DNA from: Hyphomicrobiaceae bacterium
GTDB lineage: Bacteria > Pseudomonadota > Alphaproteobacteria > Rhizobiales > Hyphomicrobiaceae
DNA: 7,400 bases
Direction of reading: 5' to 3'
Assembly: GCA_025359005.1 (NCBI GenBank)
Contig: JANYHP010000611.1
Span: forward strand, 1-7,400
Under the pieces are notes generated by a model. It did not search any database. It worked only from the letters and a program-made list of their open reading frames with translations, and had not been told where the DNA came from. The translations under genes and the position numbers were made by a program. Positions 6,451-7,400 of the stretch are shown in pieces (within the stretch, counting starts at the first letter, position 1; each line of letters begins with the position of its first letter).

Positions 6451-7140
6451 TCACTCCACGTAATGCGTCTTGTCGCTGGCCAGCAGCGCTCGGATGTTTT
6501 CGGGGCACACCAGTCCGGCGCGGATCTTGGCCTGCATCTCGCCTTCGAGGCGGCGGATGTCGTCGAGTTGGGCGATGATATCGGCGACGCGCCCTTGCGG
6601 GATGACGACGGTGCCGTCGCGGTCGCCGACGATCACGTCACCGGGCGCGATGGCCATCCCGCCGGCCACGATCGGCAGGCCCACTTTTCCGGGGCCGCTT
6701 TTTACGCAGCTGTTGGGGGTGATGCCGCGCGCGTGGACGGGCAATCCGGCGGCGATGATGCCATCCAGGTCGCGCGCCATGCCGTCGATGACGATGGCGC
6801 GGACGCCGGCATTCTTGGCCATCATCGCGATATTGTCGCCGACTGAGGCCGAGCGCGTGAAGCCCTCCCCCGCCACCACGATGACGTCGCCCGGCTTCAC
6901 GAAGGCCAGCGAGGCTAAGATCGCCAGATTATCGTCGGGAAAGGTTTCGACGGGGAAGGCGATCCCGGCGAACCGGGTGCACGCAGGGTCAACCGGCTTG
7001 ATGGCCGCATTCAACGCGCCACGCCCCATCAGCGCGTCGATCACATGCCCCGTTTGGGCTCCAAGCAGTTTGTCCACCAGCGCCAAATCAGGCCGCGGAA
7101 AGTCGCGGCGGATCGTAAGTAAAGGCGGGTCTTTGATCAT
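6451..7140 (-). CDS. RraA / HMG-aldolase family protein (probable class II pyruvate aldolase), 229 aa
   Basis: Member of the RraA-like superfamily, which contains divalent-metal pyruvate aldolases such as 4-hydroxy-4-methyl-2-oxoglutarate aldolase, as well as RraA, the RNase E inhibitor. Key aldolase features are present: Gly101-Asp102 in SVGDNIA and the Arg123-Asp124 pair in DGMARDLDG, which bind the metal/substrate in characterised aldolases, then GLPVHARG (132-139) and GDVIVGDRDGTVVIP (167-181). At 229 residues it is longer than E. coli RraA (about 160), also favouring the enzyme group. The ATG at 7140 is chosen because GGAAG lies 8 nt upstream; a TTG at 7182 would extend it by 14 residues but has no support. 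It is the first gene before the dehydratase, and that pairing suggests it cleaves the 2-keto-3-deoxy acid made next door to pyruvate plus an aldehyde. A keto-acid decarboxylase or lyase role is an alternative. Confidence 0.9.
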   Translation of the reverse strand: MIKDPPLLTIRRDFPRPDLALVDKLLGAQTGHVIDALMGRGALNAAIKPVDPACTRFAGIAFPVETFPDDNLAILASLAFVKPGDVIVVAGEGFTRSASVGDNIAMMAKNAGVRAIVIDGMARDLDGIIAAGLPVHARGITPNSCVKSGPGKVGLPIVAGGMAIAPGDVIVGDRDGTVVIPQGRVADIIAQLDDIRRLEGEMQAKIRAGLVCPENIRALLASDKTHYVE

Positions 7141-7180
7141 CGTGGCGACTTCCGAGTGTGTGGCACGGCGCCACTCGATC
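7141..7180 (-). promoter_or_regulatory. Leader with mutually exclusive short hairpins and Shine-Dalgarno site
   Basis: On the minus strand the leader holds GTGGC (7174-7170) that can pair with GCCAC (7164-7160) around a 5-nt loop. Alternatively GTGGCG (7174-7169) pairs with CGCCAC (7147-7142), and the 21-nt loop then contains the GGAAG Shine-Dalgarno (7153-7149). CGCCACG (7147-7141) is also complementary to CGTGGCG in the 5' arm of the large upstream hairpin (7263-7257). Such competing pairings resemble an attenuator or translational switch, though repeated GC-rich hexamers can arise by chance. No riboswitch class was recognised and no good promoter lies between the T-run and the start codon. 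Confidence 0.35.
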
Positions 7181-7266
7181 AAAAAACCCTAGTGTGGCGT
7201 CGCGCCTTAGTTGATCGGTGCTGCGGTTTGGCAGGTATCAACTAAGGCGCGCTGAACGCCACGCTA
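7181..7266 (-). terminator. Long inverted repeat with T-run: terminator or attenuator
   Basis: A 15-bp perfect inverted repeat, CGCGCCTTAGTTGAT (7201-7215) against its complement (7237-7251), surrounds a 21-nt loop. After a 4-nt bulge (7252-7255) the stem continues with 7190-7200 against 7256-7266, ten of eleven positions paired on the minus-strand RNA and a C-A mismatch at 7263/7193 (a U-G wobble in plus-strand RNA). On the minus strand the stem is followed by GGG and then six T (7186-7181), the layout of an intrinsic terminator. A plus-strand T-run (7276-7280) lies about 9 nt beyond the stem, so weak two-way function is possible. It is unusually long for a simple terminator. Confidence 0.65.
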
Positions 7267-7400
7267 AGCCAATGATTTTTCTAGGAGCCTGCCCAGATAG
7301 TACGAACTTCGGAGCAGTTGTAGAATGAGATTCTTCGCTACGCACCTTTCCACGCGGCCGTCTGCGCGAAACAGTGCCTCAGGTCGACCAGAGGTCAAAA
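7264..7400 (-). CDS. Possible C-terminal end of an unrecognised protein entering from the right edge
   Basis: One minus-strand frame is open from the window edge to a TAG at 7266-7264, giving 44 residues ending LLRSSYYLGRLLEKSLA; the other two minus frames hit stops within about 20 nt of the edge. The stop lies in the base of the large hairpin, where a 3' gene end would be expected if the hairpin is its terminator. The C-terminal part is rich in Leu and looks helical. I do not recognise the family. Third positions are only about half G/C, far below the neighbouring genes, so it may be non-coding, degenerate or recently acquired. An open stretch of this length in one frame is not rare by chance. 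Confidence 0.33.
   Translation of the reverse strand, partial: LTSGRPEALFRADGRVERCVAKNLILQLLRSSYYLGRLLEKSLA

Noticed and set aside
5221..6846. 541-codon plus-strand open frame opposite the dehydratase and RraA-like genes
   Set aside because: It spans two real genes on the other strand, shows biased Gly/His/Asp composition and no domain pattern; typical antisense artefact of G/C third positions.
6451..7140. Calling the RraA-like protein the RNase E inhibitor RraA
   Set aside because: It is about 70 residues longer than E. coli RraA, keeps the aldolase Arg-Asp pair, and sits in an apparent operon with a sugar-acid dehydratase.
7141..7182. TTG start at 7182 for the RraA-like protein
   Set aside because: It lies directly in the T-run after the hairpin, has no Shine-Dalgarno site, and the ATG at 7140 has GGAAG at 8 nt.
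7190..7266. Inverted repeat as transposon terminal repeats or a miniature element
   Set aside because: The arms are separated by only 21 nt, no flanking target duplication or transposase is visible, and the T-run fits a transcription structure better.

Overview
The window is ordinary-looking, high-GC bacterial chromosome with tightly packed genes, ATG starts preceded by purine-rich Shine-Dalgarno sites, and strong G/C bias at third codon positions. A COQ9/TetR-like protein next to a CsaA-type tRNA-binding protein, a sugar-acid-type IlvD/Edd dehydratase and an AMP-dependent acyl-CoA synthetase together point to an alphaproteobacterium, plausibly Hyphomicrobiales or a relative. This placement rests on gene content and protein style only; no rRNA or marker gene is present.

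Left block (1-3476). A truncated acyl-CoA synthetase (minus strand, start at 789) is divergent from a three-gene plus-strand cluster. The cluster is a zinc-dependent medium-chain alcohol dehydrogenase (977-2074), a RidA-family protein (2109-2567) and a class IV (HDAC11-like) deacetylase-family amidohydrolase (2577-3476). The gaps of 34 and 9 nt suggest one transcript. The 187-nt divergent spacer carries a fair sigma-70-like promoter for the synthetase and small inverted repeats. The content would fit breakdown or detoxification of an N-acylated amine or related compound (deacylation, imine/enamine handling, alcohol/aldehyde oxidation, CoA activation), but the substrate cannot be read from the sequence.

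Middle block (3484-4595, minus strand). A COQ9/TetR-like helix-turn-helix protein is followed 29 nt later by csaA. csaA meets the deacetylase gene tail to tail with only 7 nt between stop codons.

Right block (4714-7400, minus strand). An RraA/HMG-aldolase-family protein (start at 7140) is followed 9 nt later by a [2Fe-2S] IlvD/Edd dehydratase of the sugar-acid type. They look like consecutive steps of a non-phosphorylative sugar-acid pathway: dehydration to a 2-keto-3-deoxy acid, then aldol cleavage to pyruvate plus an aldehyde. Upstream lies a long, nearly perfect inverted repeat followed on the minus strand by three G and six T. It is either the terminator of a gene entering from the right edge, whose possible stop codon sits in the stem base, or an attenuator in the leader of the operon. 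Short complementary segments in the leader could form competing hairpins, one of them enclosing the Shine-Dalgarno site. This is the least explained part of the window. No RNA genes, CRISPR arrays or recognisable insertion sequences were seen.
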